DNA of 64,000 bases, taken from the NCBI RefSeq assembly GCF_002285265.1, contig NZ_NSJB01000003.1:124001-188000 (forward strand). Reading direction: 5' to 3'. Source of the DNA: Vandammella animalimorsus. Its GTDB lineage: Bacteria; Pseudomonadota; Gammaproteobacteria; Burkholderiales; Burkholderiaceae_C. Position 1 is the stretch's first letter. Each line of letters begins with the position of its first letter. A model generated the notes under the pieces. The model worked only from the letters and a program-made list of their open reading frames with translations, had not been told where the DNA came from and searched no databases. Positions 42,032 to 51,175 of this stretch are shown piece by piece. The position numbers were made by a program, and so were the translations under genes.

Positions 42032-42703
42032 ATGAAACTTATCCAAACCGCCGTTGCCGCCTCGCTGGCTTGCCTGTCGCTGTCGGCCATAGCCAGCGGC
42101 CATTCCGTCACCTACGCCTGCGAGGGCGGCAAGCAAGTGCAAGTGCGCTACCAGTTCAACAAGGCCGGCATCCCCACCCGCGCCGAAGCCCACATTCGGG
42201 GCGCCAAGCGCGTCATGGCCTACGACATGAACCGCTCGGACGACGTGGACACCTTCTTTGCCAACAAGTCCGGCTATCGCCTGTCCTCAGACTACATGGA
42301 CGCCAAGAACTTCCGCAAGAGCAGCATCATGATCACGGCGCCCAATGATGAAATCCTGTTCAAGAGCTGCACGGCCCAGTCGGGTGCTTCATCGTCCGGG
42401 CGAAATGCAGGCGGCTCCCAAAACACCCTGCAAGTGGCCTATACCTGCAACAACGGCCGCCTCTCGGTGGCCTACCAGTTCAACTCCGCCGGCATCCCCG
42501 TCAGCGCCACGGCCCAGTTGCAAGGCAAGCGCCGCACCCTGAACTACGACCTGAACAACTCCAGCAACGTGGAGACTTTTTTCACGGCCCAGGGCTACCG
42601 CCTGGCCACCGATGGCATGACGCGCGACAACTTCCAGTCGCTGCCCATCATGGTCACGGCCCCGGGCAACAAAATCCTGCACAAGTCCTGCACGCCGAAC
42701 TAA
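42032..42703 (+). CDS. Periplasmic tandem Adhesin Complex Protein (ACP)-like protein, candidate lysozyme inhibitor
   Basis: A 223-residue exported protein with a signal peptide ending SAIA (about residue 21). Two homologous domains (about 25-115 and 130-223) each contain TYAC/TYTC, a [F/Y]QFN.AGIP strand, a [V/E]DTFF/VETFF segment, a YRL turn, and end in I.VTAP..KILHKSC-type sequence. Each keeps its two cysteines, probably a disulfide. The pattern closely follows the single-domain Neisseria ACP, a surface-exposed protein that inhibits C-type lysozyme and supports adhesion. Duplication in one chain is unusual. AGGAG precedes the ATG. It is monocistronic and ends in a strong terminator. Lysozyme inhibition is inference. 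Confidence 0.75.
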   Translation: MKLIQTAVAASLACLSLSAIASGHSVTYACEGGKQVQVRYQFNKAGIPTRAEAHIRGAKRVMAYDMNRSDDVDTFFANKSGYRLSSDYMDAKNFRKSSIMITAPNDEILFKSCTAQSGASSSGRNAGGSQNTLQVAYTCNNGRLSVAYQFNSAGIPVSATAQLQGKRRTLNYDLNNSSNVETFFTAQGYRLATDGMTRDNFQSLPIMVTAPGNKILHKSCTPN

Positions 42704-42752
42704 GCACGACAGCCTATGCCCAGCGCCCTGGCGTGACGGCATCGGCCTGCAG

Positions 42753-42800
42753 GCAGAAAAAACACCAAGAGGCCCCATCGGCCCTTGGTGTTTTTTCTGC
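42753..42800 (+). terminator. Bidirectional intrinsic terminator between convergent genes
   Basis: A 16-bp stem (GCAGAAAAAACACCAA / TTGGTGTTTTTTCTGC) encloses a 16-base GC-rich loop. T runs appear on both strands, so it can end both the ACP-like gene and the opposing DUF945 gene. Confidence 0.9.
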
Positions 42801-42851
42801 GCCGCGCGCCATGACGTTGCCGTGGCCAATGGCGTGTTTTTTGCCGAGGCC

Positions 42852-44309
42852 CTATTGCAGCAGCTGCTCGATGCCCCGCAAGTCGAACGGGTGGCCATTG
42901 ATGCTGGAGTGACCGCCCTGGTACTGCAAGACCGTGCGGATTTGGCCTGCCTCTTGCCGCACCAGGCCTTGCTGCACGAGCAGCTCCAGGTTCTCCTGGC
43001 CCTGCCAGTGCAGGGCCAGCGGCTGAGCAATCTCCAGCTGCACGCTGGCATGGAGCTTGGCCAGCAGGCTGTGCGGCAAGAAGCCCAGGTCAATGGCATG
43101 CAGCTGCGGCGCGCTGGCCTGGCCGCTCAGCGCCCATTGCCCTTCGGGCAACTGCCCCGCCAGGCGCTCAACCTTCAGGCGCAGGCCCTGCGCCAACAGC
43201 GCGGCCAGGCGCTCGCGCACCTGGCCTTGCTCGGCCAGCGGCAATTGCTCCCAGGCCGTCGAGGCCCCCATTTGCGCCAATAGCCAGCGCCAGCCCCAAG
43301 AACCTAAAGCCTCATAGCTAGGCAAGTGCAACTGCTCCACGGCGGCCTTGAGCTCCAGCGCGCTCAATGCCGGCTGATTGTTCGGCTGGCCGGCTGGCTG
43401 CTCGCCCCGCGCCTGCGGGCCATCGCCGGGCAGTTGCAGCCGCTGCAATTGCACCTGCAGCGGCAGGCGCAGCCATTGCCCGTCCTGGGCCTGGATGCCA
43501 AAGGCCAGCGCCAGGCCCTGCAATTGCCAGCCGCCCGCCTGCTGCCATTGCCCCAGGCTGTAGCGGCTTTGGCCCAGGTAGCTGTGCTGCAGGCCTGCGG
43601 CCCGCTGGTAGTCGTCACGCCCATGCAGTTGCTCGATGTGCAGCAGCTGCACGCCTTGGGCATTGCGCAGCGTCATGCCGCCCCATTGCAGGGCGCTGCG
43701 CAGGCTGCGCCCGTCAGGGCCGCGCTCGCCCTCCCAGTGCAAAGGCCGCATGTGCAGTGTTTGCGCCGCGCCCTGGGCATCCTCCCAAGGGCGTTGCCAG
43801 GCTGGGCCGGCCAGCCGCCAGTGCACGCTGCCGCCGTAGCCCAGCACGGCGTCGAGCACATAGGGCGGCGCATCGCCCAAACTGGGGCGCAATGCGGCCT
43901 GCCCCGCCGGGCTGAGCACTGGCGTGCTGCGCACAGCCACCCAGCCAGCGCGGTGCGGCGCGGCCAGCAGCGGCAGATGGCGGATGCGGTGCTCCAGCAC
44001 GATGGTCTGGCCGCGCAGCCCTTGGCCGAAGAACCATTGCTGCTGCGGGGCGGTGGCCGTTGGGAGTACTGATGAGGTCGCGCCATGCTCCGGCGGCTCG
44101 ATGCGCACGACGCTGCGCGCGCTGGAATGGAACAGGCCGCGCTCGTACTGGGTCAGCTGCGCCGAGACCCCCAGCGCGGCGCTGAACGCAGCGTGGGCCT
44201 GCTGCACATGCTGCTGCGTCTGCAGGCCCACATACCAGGCTGCGGCGCTGTAGCCCAGCCCCAGCAGCGCAACCAACAGCACCGCCGCCCCCACCATCTT
44301 CTTGCGCAT
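42852..44309 (-). CDS. DUF945 (YdgA-like) protein
   Basis: A 485-residue protein with one N-terminal membrane helix (residues 4-24) starting MRKKMVGAAVLL. The family pattern GLGYSAAAWYVG, then LTQYERGLFHSSA, identifies DUF945, whose best-known member is E. coli YdgA. Members are envelope proteins of unsettled function. The remainder is a long beta-rich periplasmic region with Gln/Leu-rich strands. The ATG at 44309 gives the conventional lysine-rich start; the frame is open to 44348. It is divergent from ribE. Confidence 0.8.
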   Translation of the reverse strand: MRKKMVGAAVLLVALLGLGYSAAAWYVGLQTQQHVQQAHAAFSAALGVSAQLTQYERGLFHSSARSVVRIEPPEHGATSSVLPTATAPQQQWFFGQGLRGQTIVLEHRIRHLPLLAAPHRAGWVAVRSTPVLSPAGQAALRPSLGDAPPYVLDAVLGYGGSVHWRLAGPAWQRPWEDAQGAAQTLHMRPLHWEGERGPDGRSLRSALQWGGMTLRNAQGVQLLHIEQLHGRDDYQRAAGLQHSYLGQSRYSLGQWQQAGGWQLQGLALAFGIQAQDGQWLRLPLQVQLQRLQLPGDGPQARGEQPAGQPNNQPALSALELKAAVEQLHLPSYEALGSWGWRWLLAQMGASTAWEQLPLAEQGQVRERLAALLAQGLRLKVERLAGQLPEGQWALSGQASAPQLHAIDLGFLPHSLLAKLHASVQLEIAQPLALHWQGQENLELLVQQGLVRQEAGQIRTVLQYQGGHSSINGHPFDLRGIEQLLQ

Positions 44310-44560
44310 AGGCCTGCCATTCCTCCATGTCTTTGCTGTGCGCGGCATTGTTTCACAGGCTTTGCCTGGCCAGCGCCATGGTGCCCGCTATAGTGCCGGC
44401 TTTTCAGCAAGGCACGGTCTGCACGAATCGCTGCGCCGCAAACCGCCCGGCTGCGGGGATGAGCGCGGCGCGAGGATTTGGATGACAGCCCACAGCCCCT
44501 CACAGCGCGCGCACCGGCCGGCACGGCCCGTGGCCAGCGCGCCATCTTCCAAGGAGTTTC

Positions 44561-45205
44561 ATGTTCACCGGCATCATCACCGCCATTGGCCAAATCCAGC
44601 ATGTCGAGGATCTGGGCAGCAGCCAGGCCCATGGCAAGCGCTTGAGCATCGCCTGCCCGCCGGGCTATCTGGACGACGTGGTGCTGGGCGACAGCATTGC
44701 CCTGAATGGCGCCTGCATGACCGTGACGGCGCTGGCGCTGGATGCACAGGCCTTCGTGGTCGAAGTCTCGGCAGAATCGCTGCGCCTGACTGCGGGGTTG
44801 GATCAAGTCGGCGAAGTCAATCTGGAAAAGGCCTTGCGCGCAGCCGACCGCCTGGGCGGGCACATCGTCAGCGGCCACGTGGATGGCATCGGCACCGTCA
44901 GCGCCCTGAACCCGGTGGGCGAAAGCCATGAGCTGCGCATCCTCGCCCCCAGGCAGCTGATGCCCTATCTGGCCGTCAAGGGCTCCGTCACGGTGCAAGG
45001 CGTCAGCCTCACGCTCAACAGCGTGCGCGATCTGCAGGAGGGCTGCGAGTTCAGCATCAACCTGATTGCCCACACCATGGCCCACACCACCCTCAAGCAC
45101 CTGCGCCCGGGCAGCGCCGTGAACCTGGAGGTGGACCTGATCGCCCGCTACGTGGCCCGCATGCTGCAGACCGGCAGCGCCCTGCCAACCGGCCAGCCCC
45201 GCTAG
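44561..45205 (+). CDS. ribE: Riboflavin synthase, alpha subunit
   Basis: A 214-residue enzyme that dismutates two 6,7-dimethyl-8-ribityllumazines into riboflavin. It has the two-barrel layout of the family: MFTGII start, LNGACMTVT and GHIVSGHVDGIG ending the first barrel, VQGVSLTLNSV and INLIAHTMAHTT in the second. AAGGAG lies 6 bases before the ATG. I looked for an FMN riboswitch in the 251-base leader and found none of its conserved blocks. Other rib genes are not adjacent. Confidence 0.95.
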   Translation: MFTGIITAIGQIQHVEDLGSSQAHGKRLSIACPPGYLDDVVLGDSIALNGACMTVTALALDAQAFVVEVSAESLRLTAGLDQVGEVNLEKALRAADRLGGHIVSGHVDGIGTVSALNPVGESHELRILAPRQLMPYLAVKGSVTVQGVSLTLNSVRDLQEGCEFSINLIAHTMAHTTLKHLRPGSAVNLEVDLIARYVARMLQTGSALPTGQPR

Positions 45206-45259
45206 AGCGGTTTCGATTCTGATGAAGACATTTCCTGCAAGCGCCGCCTTCTCTCGTTC

Positions 45260-45380
45260 TCGTCACACCCGCGAAGGCGGGTGTCCAATCGCGGCGCGCT
45301 GACAGACGGTGCTGCCGTTTGCCAATCCCCGCTCCGTGCGCAAGGGTGGCGCTGGATGGCCGCCTTCGCGGGCATGACGA
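45260..45380. repeat. Large imperfect palindrome, dispersed-repeat-like
   Basis: Arms at 45260-45288 and 45352-45380 are inverted copies matching at 23 of 29 positions, with core CCCGCGAAGGCGG. The 63 bases between hold no gene. Such palindromes built on GCGAAGGCGG are a common dispersed repeat type in beta-proteobacteria. Confidence 0.7.
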
Positions 45381-45465
45381 GGCCTGCGAGATGGCGATGC
45401 CAGTGCGCGGCCAGGTCTTGGATTTGCCAACGTTCGAGCAGAACACGCTTTAGAGGCTGCGCCAA

Positions 45466-45504
45466 CAAAAAGCCTGCTGGCATCACTGCACAGCAGGCTT
45501 TTTG
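45466..45504 (+). terminator. Bidirectional terminator between ribE and rplY
   Basis: A perfect 14-bp stem (CAAAAAGCCTGCTG / CAGCAGGCTTTTTG) with an 11-base loop carries T runs on both strands. It lies between the convergent ribE and rplY genes. The rest of 45206-45571 contains only the palindrome. Confidence 0.9.
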
Positions 45505-45571
45505 CTTTGACAAGCGCCCGCTCGCATCGGCAGGCGGGCAGGCTTGCTTTGGTTTTGCGCAGGGTCTGTAA

Positions 45572-46186
45572 TCAGGCCGCTGCGTCCGCACCGCCTTCGG
45601 CAGCCGGTGCGTCTTCTTCCACAGCCGGGGCGGCCGTGGCCGTGGCCAGCACGGGGTTGATGGCGGCCAGGCGCTTGACGGCGCTCACACCGCGGGGCAG
45701 TTTGATGTCGCGCAGGCGCAGCACGCCGTTCTTGCCCAGCTTGCTCAGGTTCACCAGGATGAATTCCGGCAGATCGGAAGGCATACAGCTCACGTCGATT
45801 TCCGTCGTGACGGTGCTCACCACCTGGCCTTCGACCTTGACGGCAGGGGACTCTTCAGCGCCTTCGTAGTGCACGGGCACTTTCATGTGCAGGCGGGTGC
45901 GCGCGTTGACGCGCTGGAAATCCACGTGCAGCACGAGCTGCTTGTAGGGGTGGTATTGCACATCGCGCAGCAGGACTTTCTCGGTCTTGCCGTCCAGCTC
46001 CAGATCCAGCACGCTGGAGTGGAACGCCTCTTTCTGCAGCGCAAACCACAGCGGGTTGTGATCGAGCTCGATCATCGTCGGCTCTTGATCGCCGCCGTAA
46101 ATGATGCCGGGCGTACGGCCCGAATGACGCAGGCGGCGGCTCGCACCCGTGCCCTGCTTTTCACGTGCAAATGCAACTACTTGCAT
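45572..46186 (-). CDS. rplY: 50S ribosomal protein bL25 (CTC form)
   Basis: A 204-residue two-domain bL25 that binds 5S rRNA; the C-terminal CTC domain is typical outside enterics. It starts MQVVAFAREKQGTGASRRLR and includes GRTPGIIYGG and VQYHPYKQLVLHVDFQRV. The ATG at 46186 is preceded by AGGAGAAAAC. An acidic/Ala-rich tail follows the fold. It lies downstream of prs; pth, which commonly follows rplY, is not present here, as ribE converges from the other side. Confidence 0.95.
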   Translation of the reverse strand: MQVVAFAREKQGTGASRRLRHSGRTPGIIYGGDQEPTMIELDHNPLWFALQKEAFHSSVLDLELDGKTEKVLLRDVQYHPYKQLVLHVDFQRVNARTRLHMKVPVHYEGAEESPAVKVEGQVVSTVTTEIDVSCMPSDLPEFILVNLSKLGKNGVLRLRDIKLPRGVSAVKRLAAINPVLATATAAPAVEEDAPAAEGGADAAA

Positions 46187-46350
46187 GTTTTCTCCTGATA
46201 GAGGCAGGTCGCGACCAACTCTGCCCCGGTTTGAGAGACTGCCCGCCAGGCACTGTGGCCCACAGGCAACCTCGAACAACGCACGGCCACAAAGCCATGC
46301 ACGAAAAATCCCAGTCGCACCCTGGCACTGCCAGGCCCGACCTTCGGTAT

Positions 46351-47328
46351 TCAGAACAGCCCGCCTTGCTCCTTGAACAGGCTCATCACCGAGTCGCCAC
46401 GGGCAATGCGCTGGATGGTTTCGGCAATCAGCGGCGCCACCGTGAGCTGGCGAATCTTGCTGCAGGCGCGCGCCTGCTCGCTCAAGGGAATGGTGTTGGT
46501 GACCACCACCTCATCGAGCGCCGAGCCGGCGGCAATGCGTTCGATGGCCGGGCCCGAGAAGATCGGGTGCGTGCAGTAGGCATGCACGCTCTTGGCGCCA
46601 CGCTCTTTGAGCACTTCGGCGGCTTTGACCAGCGTGCCGGCAGTGTCGATCATGTCGTCCATCACGACGCAGTTGCGGCCTTCGATCTCGCCGATGACGT
46701 TCATGACTTCGCTGACGTTGGCCTTGGGGCGGCGCTTGTCGATGATGGCCAGATCGCAGCCCAGCTCCTTGGCCAGTGCGCGCGCGCGCACCACCCCGCC
46801 CACGTCGGGCGAGACCACGATCAAATCCTCATAGCGCTTTTTGTTCAGATCGCTCAGCAGCACCGGCGAGGCGTAGATGTTGTCCACCGGGATGTCGAAA
46901 AAGCCCTGGATCTGATCGGCGTGCAAGTCCATGGTCAGCACGCGCGCCACGCCCACGGTCTGCAGCAGGTTGGCCACCACCTTGGCCGAGATCGGCACGC
47001 GGGTCGAACGCGGCCGGCGATCCTGGCGGGCATAGCCGAAATAGGGGATGACGGCGCTGATGCGCTCGGCCGATGCGCGCTTGAGCGCATCCACCATGAT
47101 CAGCAGCTCCATCAGGCTGTCGTTGGTCGGCGCGCAGGTGGGCTGCACCACGAACACGTCGCGCGCACGCACGTTCTGCCGGATCTCGACCGTCACTTCC
47201 CCATCGGAGAAGCGCCCCACGTGCGCCGCGCCCAGCGATGTGCCCAGGTGCTCGGCAATCTCTTTGGCCAACGCGGGGTTGGCGTTGCCGGTGAACAGCA
47301 TGAAGTCGGAGTGGTGGGAAACGCTCAT
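46351..47328 (-). CDS. prs: Ribose-phosphate pyrophosphokinase
   Basis: A 325-residue enzyme that makes PRPP from ribose-5-phosphate and ATP for nucleotide, His and Trp synthesis. PRPP would also be the phosphoribosyl donor for the UbiA-like enzyme at 32.3 kb. [46 protein letters not shown] and the PRPP loop [13 protein letters not shown] are present. Its place between tRNA-Gln and rplY is conserved in beta-proteobacteria. Confidence 0.97.
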   Translation of the reverse strand: MSVSHHSDFMLFTGNANPALAKEIAEHLGTSLGAAHVGRFSDGEVTVEIRQNVRARDVFVVQPTCAPTNDSLMELLIMVDALKRASAERISAVIPYFGYARQDRRPRSTRVPISAKVVANLLQTVGVARVLTMDLHADQIQGFFDIPVDNIYASPVLLSDLNKKRYEDLIVVSPDVGGVVRARALAKELGCDLAIIDKRRPKANVSEVMNVIGEIEGRNCVVMDDMIDTAGTLVKAAEVLKERGAKSVHAYCTHPIFSGPAIERIAAGSALDEVVVTNTIPLSEQARACSKIRQLTVAPLIAETIQRIARGDSVMSLFKEQGGLF

Positions 47329-47482
47329 AAGGCCGCCGCAATACTCAGCTTGAGGAGGAGACGAAGTTTTTTTCTGTCAGGGCCGGTGCCAGCAAACCCG
47401 CAGCAGCCGTCAGAAAAAACCATCAGCGCATTGGGGCACAGCCATATACAGCGCACCGCCAACGCGAGAAAACCCGTCAATC

Positions 47483-47510
47483 TAAAACAAAACGCCGCAA
47501 ATGCGGCGTT
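47483..47510 (-). terminator. Intrinsic terminator after tRNA-Gln
   Basis: On the minus strand, AACGCCGC / GCGGCGTT forms a hairpin with a small loop, followed by TTTTGTTTT. It would release the tRNA transcript, so prs needs its own promoter in 47329-47482. Confidence 0.75.
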
Positions 47511-47536
47511 ATTCATCAGATCAAGCAATCAAACGA

Positions 47537-47613
47537 TGGCAGGGGAGGAAGGATTCGAACCCTCGAATGCCGGAATCAAAATCCGGTGCCTTAACCAACT
47601 TGGCGACTCCCCT
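47537..47613 (-). tRNA. tRNA-Gln (TTG anticodon)
   Basis: A 77-base tRNA with encoded CCA. The acceptor AGGGGAG / CTCCCCT pairs fully, with U8-C9-G10 as in other tRNA-Gln. The anticodon stem CCGGA / TCCGG encloses TTTTGAT, giving TTG. Confidence 0.96.
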
Positions 47614-47650
47614 GCAAAGCCCATGCGCAACAGAGCACACAGACAAGAAA

Positions 47651-48580
47651 CTATGCAGCACAGATCCAATCACTCAGCGGATGGCTTGGCAATCCATTGC
47701 AAAGCCTGACCGCCCAGCCTGAAGATGCGCCCCGCGCCGCTTCAAGCACATTGAGCAAATGCTCTTGGCTGCAATTCTGCGGCACTCTTGCGAACACTGC
47801 AGAACCAGAGCCCGTCATTCTAGCCTGAAATCCTTGCCCTGAAAGCCAATCGACGGCTTTTTTTATTTCGGGGCAGAGATTTTGTGCCACGGGCTGCAGG
47901 TCATTGCGACCAAATCCAAAAGGATCAGCACTGAAGCGCGAGATTGTAGCACGCTCGCTGGCCCTCTGAAGCGCTGGATGCGAAAAAATTGCCGCCGTGG
48001 CCACGCCGGCGGCAGGCTTGATGACGATGAAGCGCGCCGGCGGCAAGGCCTGCTCGCCCTGCAGGGGCGTGAGCTGCTCGCCAATGCCTTCGACCCAGGC
48101 GTTGCCGCCGCCCAGAAAGAACGGCACATCGGCGCCCAGCTGCAGGCCGATGTCCTGCAGCCGCTGCACCGGCCAGTGCAGGCCCCACAGGCGGTTCAGC
48201 GCCAGCAAGGTGCTGGCCGCATCGGATGAGCCCCCGCCCATGCCCGCCTGGGCCGGGATGTGCTTTTCCACCCGGATGTGCACGCCGCGGCGCTCGCCAG
48301 CGGCCTGCTGCAGGGCAGCGGCCGCGCGCACGATCAAATCGCGCTCCGGCAAGGGCTGGCCCAGGTCCTCACGGCTGATGCGCGGGCCTTCGGGGCGCAG
48401 CGCAAAACTCAGCCAGTCGCACCAGTCGATGAGCACGAAGGCCGATTGCAGCAGGTGGTAGCCATCCTCGCGGCGGCCCAGAATGTGCAAGAACAGGTTG
48501 AGCTTGGCCGGCGCGGGCACGCGCAGCAATTCGTCCGCGGCCGCCGGCGGCGCGGGCGCGTCACAGGCGGTCATCGGCAT
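47651..48580 (-). CDS. ispE: 4-Diphosphocytidyl-2-C-methyl-D-erythritol kinase
   Basis: A 309-residue GHMP kinase of the MEP isoprenoid pathway, acting between dxr and the later steps. PAPAKLNLFLHILGRREDGYH is the N-terminal substrate motif (shown in part), AQAGMGGGSSDAAS is the ATP loop, and MTGSGSAVFA ends the fold. It overlaps lolB by 20 bases, so the two are translationally linked, and tRNA-Gln follows on the same strand. Confidence 0.95.
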   Translation of the reverse strand: MPMTACDAPAPPAAADELLRVPAPAKLNLFLHILGRREDGYHLLQSAFVLIDWCDWLSFALRPEGPRISREDLGQPLPERDLIVRAAAALQQAAGERRGVHIRVEKHIPAQAGMGGGSSDAASTLLALNRLWGLHWPVQRLQDIGLQLGADVPFFLGGGNAWVEGIGEQLTPLQGEQALPPARFIVIKPAAGVATAAIFSHPALQRASERATISRFSADPFGFGRNDLQPVAQNLCPEIKKAVDWLSGQGFQARMTGSGSAVFARVPQNCSQEHLLNVLEAARGASSGWAVRLCNGLPSHPLSDWICAA

Positions 48581-49097
48581 GGAGAATCACCCGCAGGCTC
48601 GCCCGCGGCAACGGTTGTTCGCGCAGCGCGTGAATGCGCCCTTGCCCGTAGCGCGACAGATCGACCTGCCAGCCCGGCTCCTGCCTGGCCTGGCCTGAGA
48701 GCCAGTCAAACAGCGCCGCAATGGGGATGGGCGCGCCGAACACCTGCGCCACCAGCGCATCGAGCGACTCGCTGGCGATTTGCTCCGAGCCCTTGTCCAG
48801 CAGGGCCTGCTGCGGGTTCCAGCGCAGGCGCGCAATGATGTTGCCCAGCGGGTTGTAGACCTCCAGCTCGCCTTGCTGCGGGCTGCCGCGCAAGGCGAAT
48901 TCGGCGCTGAAGGACTGTGGGCGCTCTTCTTCGGTGTTCAGGGCGATGCGCCCGCGCCAGATGCCCTGGCGCAGCACGTAGGGGCGCGGCGCGGCGCAGG
49001 CGGCCAGCAGGCAGGCCGATACCAGCGCCGCCAGCCATGTGCGCCGGGTGCCGTGCGCCGCAGTCTGGGCCGCGGCCCTGTCGCAACCGGCCTTCAT
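48561..49097 (-). CDS. lolB: Outer-membrane lipoprotein receptor LolB
   Basis: A 178-residue lipoprotein that receives lipoproteins from LolA and inserts them into the outer membrane. The lipobox is LAAC (Cys34) after a twenty-residue charged leader. WRGRIALNTEEE, FSAEFALRG, GELEVYNPLGN and LFDWLSGQ are typical. It overlaps the TPR gene by four bases (ATGA) and ispE by 20, forming a three-gene unit. Confidence 0.9.
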   Translation of the reverse strand: MKAGCDRAAAQTAAHGTRRTWLAALVSACLLAACAAPRPYVLRQGIWRGRIALNTEEERPQSFSAEFALRGSPQQGELEVYNPLGNIIARLRWNPQQALLDKGSEQIASESLDALVAQVFGAPIPIAALFDWLSGQARQEPGWQVDLSRYGQGRIHALREQPLPRASLRVILHADDRL

Positions 49098-51115
49098 GGC
49101 GCCACCGCCGGCTCTTGCGGGCCAGGCGCCGGCTCGGCGGGCTCGGCAGGGCTGGGCGCCTCATGGCCGAGCACCAGCTCCAGCAGCGAGGGCCGGGCCT
49201 TTTGCCGCGCCTGTGCGGGATGGGCCTGCAACAAGGGGCTGCTCGCCCCGGCCAGGCGCCCGATGGTCTTGCGCAGCACCTCGTTGCGGGCGTTGCTTTG
49301 CAGGCCGCGCTCCCAAACGGCATTGGCCTCGCCCTGCCGCCCGAGCTGCCACAGCACTTCGCCCAGATGGGCGGCGATTTCCGCGTCCGCCTCGGTGGCG
49401 AAGGCCTTTTGCAACAGATCCAGGGCCTGCGCCAGATTGCCCTGGCGGTATTCCAGCCAGCCCAGGCTGTCGGTAATGTAGGGGCTGCCGGGCTCGAGCT
49501 CCAGCGCCTTGGTGATGAGGCGCCGCGCTTCGGCAAAGCGCACGCCCCGGTCTGCATAGGAGTAGCCCAGGGCATTGAGTGCATGGGCATGTTCGGGCGT
49601 GCGCGCCAGCAGGCTGCGCAGGCGCTTTTCCATCTCCTGCACACGGCCCAGGCGCTCGGCCATCAGCGCGTATTCGTAGAGCAGCTCGTCGTCATCGGGC
49701 TGCTGACGCAGCATGCTCTGCAGCAGGGCGTAGGCCTGCTGGTATTGGCCGCTGTCGCGCAGCAGCTGCACTTCGACGCGCGCCTTGAGCTGCTGGGTTT
49801 TCTCGTCCGGGGCGGCGATGGCGCGCACGACCTGGCGCGCCAGATCGAACTGCCCCTCCTCGGCCAGGATCTGCGCACGCTGGAGCTGCGCGCGCAGCAG
49901 CGTCTGGGGGTTGCCGACTTTTTCCAGCGCGCGCTGCGCCTGCTCATGCCGGCCCTGCAGATCGGCCATGTGCGCCCGCAGGATCTGCGCTTCATCCAGG
50001 CCACGCTGGCGCAGCGCCGGCCTGGGCACGGCGTCCAGCGTCTTGACGAAGACCACCAGCGATTGCTCGGCCGCGGCGAACTCCCCCTGCGCGGCCTGCA
50101 GCGCGGCCTTGGCGATCCAGGCCTCGGGCATCTGCGGCTGCTTGGCCAGCAGGCGCTCGAGCACCTGCAGCGCCTGGGTGTTTTCTTGCTGCGCCACCAA
50201 CAGGCGCGCATAGGCCAGCAAAAAGGGCGTGCTCGCCGCATCCTGGCTGGCGTAATCCTTGAGCAGTGCCTGCGCGCTTTTTTCGCCATGGGCGGCCAGC
50301 TCCAGGGCCAAAAAACCCAGGCCGCTGGCCTGGGGGTTGACCGCATGCGCCTGGTTCAAGGTCTGCAGGGCCTGCGGCACATCCCCGGCCTGCAACTGCA
50401 TGCGCCCCAGCGCTGCCAGGGCATCGGCCCGCCAGGGCGATTCGGGCTGGAGCTGGTCTTCCAGCGCGGCCTGCACCACCTGCAGGGCCTGGCGCTTGTC
50501 CGCCACGCGCTGATAGAGCAAGGCGATGGCCTGCAGGTTTTCGGCCATTTCATCGCCCTGCGACAGGCGCAATTCCTGCTTGAGATGCCACTGGGTTTGC
50601 GGCAGCTGGTTGAGCAGCACCAACACCTGCAGCACGGCCTTGTTGGCCTCGCGCGAATGCGGCAGCGTCCGGTGCCAGCTCTCGGCCGCGCGCAGCGCGC
50701 GGCGGCCATCGCCGAGCTGAAAGGCCGACTGGATGGCGCGCTGAAACAGCTCGTCCTGGCGCCGTGTCTGCGCGGCATGCAGCAGCAGCTCGTAGCTGGC
50801 CTGCCAATCACCGGCCTGCCCCAGCAACTCGCCCACCAGGGTTTCGTAAAAGCTTTGCGCCATGGCCCGCGAGCTGAGCAATGGCGGCTGGGGCTGCTCC
50901 TCCTGCACAGCCGTGTGCAGGCCCTGGGCCGGCGCATCGTGCACGGTGGCGGCCTGGCAACCGGCTGTGAGCACCGCTGCGGCCAGGCTGCTGGCCAGCA
51001 GGCCAGAGAGCCTGCCCACCTCCGTGCGGCGGGCCAACGGCACGGCCTTGGGCTGGCCGCTGCGGCCTGCACCGGGCCTGCGAACAGGCTCTGAACTTTG
51101 ATCGTCTCTTTGCAT
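49094..51115 (-). CDS. Tetratricopeptide-repeat lipoprotein
   Basis: A 673-residue protein with an unusually long basic leader, a signal helix and a lipobox LTAGC (Cys53). The remainder is a superhelix of TPR units (for example [27 protein letters not shown] near residue 540, in part, and [20 protein letters not shown]). A short Pro/Ala/Glu-rich tail ends the chain. TPR lipoproteins upstream of lolB are common in this group and may help lipoprotein or OMP traffic; no function is proven. The frame is open far upstream, but the ATG at 51115 is the only start followed by a signal. It is divergent from mutM. Confidence 0.82.
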   Translation of the reverse strand: MQRDDQSSEPVRRPGAGRSGQPKAVPLARRTEVGRLSGLLASSLAAAVLTAGCQAATVHDAPAQGLHTAVQEEQPQPPLLSSRAMAQSFYETLVGELLGQAGDWQASYELLLHAAQTRRQDELFQRAIQSAFQLGDGRRALRAAESWHRTLPHSREANKAVLQVLVLLNQLPQTQWHLKQELRLSQGDEMAENLQAIALLYQRVADKRQALQVVQAALEDQLQPESPWRADALAALGRMQLQAGDVPQALQTLNQAHAVNPQASGLGFLALELAAHGEKSAQALLKDYASQDAASTPFLLAYARLLVAQQENTQALQVLERLLAKQPQMPEAWIAKAALQAAQGEFAAAEQSLVVFVKTLDAVPRPALRQRGLDEAQILRAHMADLQGRHEQAQRALEKVGNPQTLLRAQLQRAQILAEEGQFDLARQVVRAIAAPDEKTQQLKARVEVQLLRDSGQYQQAYALLQSMLRQQPDDDELLYEYALMAERLGRVQEMEKRLRSLLARTPEHAHALNALGYSYADRGVRFAEARRLITKALELEPGSPYITDSLGWLEYRQGNLAQALDLLQKAFATEADAEIAAHLGEVLWQLGRQGEANAVWERGLQSNARNEVLRKTIGRLAGASSPLLQAHPAQARQKARPSLLELVLGHEAPSPAEPAEPAPGPQEPAVAP

Positions 51116-51175
51116 GAGACGATAATAATTCAATTGCCCGCAGCGTCTGGTTTGGCCTGCGGGCTTTTGCACGCC

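Noticed and set aside
44396-44560. FMN riboswitch upstream of ribE
   Set aside because: None of the conserved FMN-aptamer blocks can be found in the leader.
51080-51094. A 15-base exact inverted match with 56427-56441 (GCGAACAGGCTCTGA)
   Set aside because: In a 64-kb window a few 15-base matches are expected by chance, and no longer similarity surrounds them.
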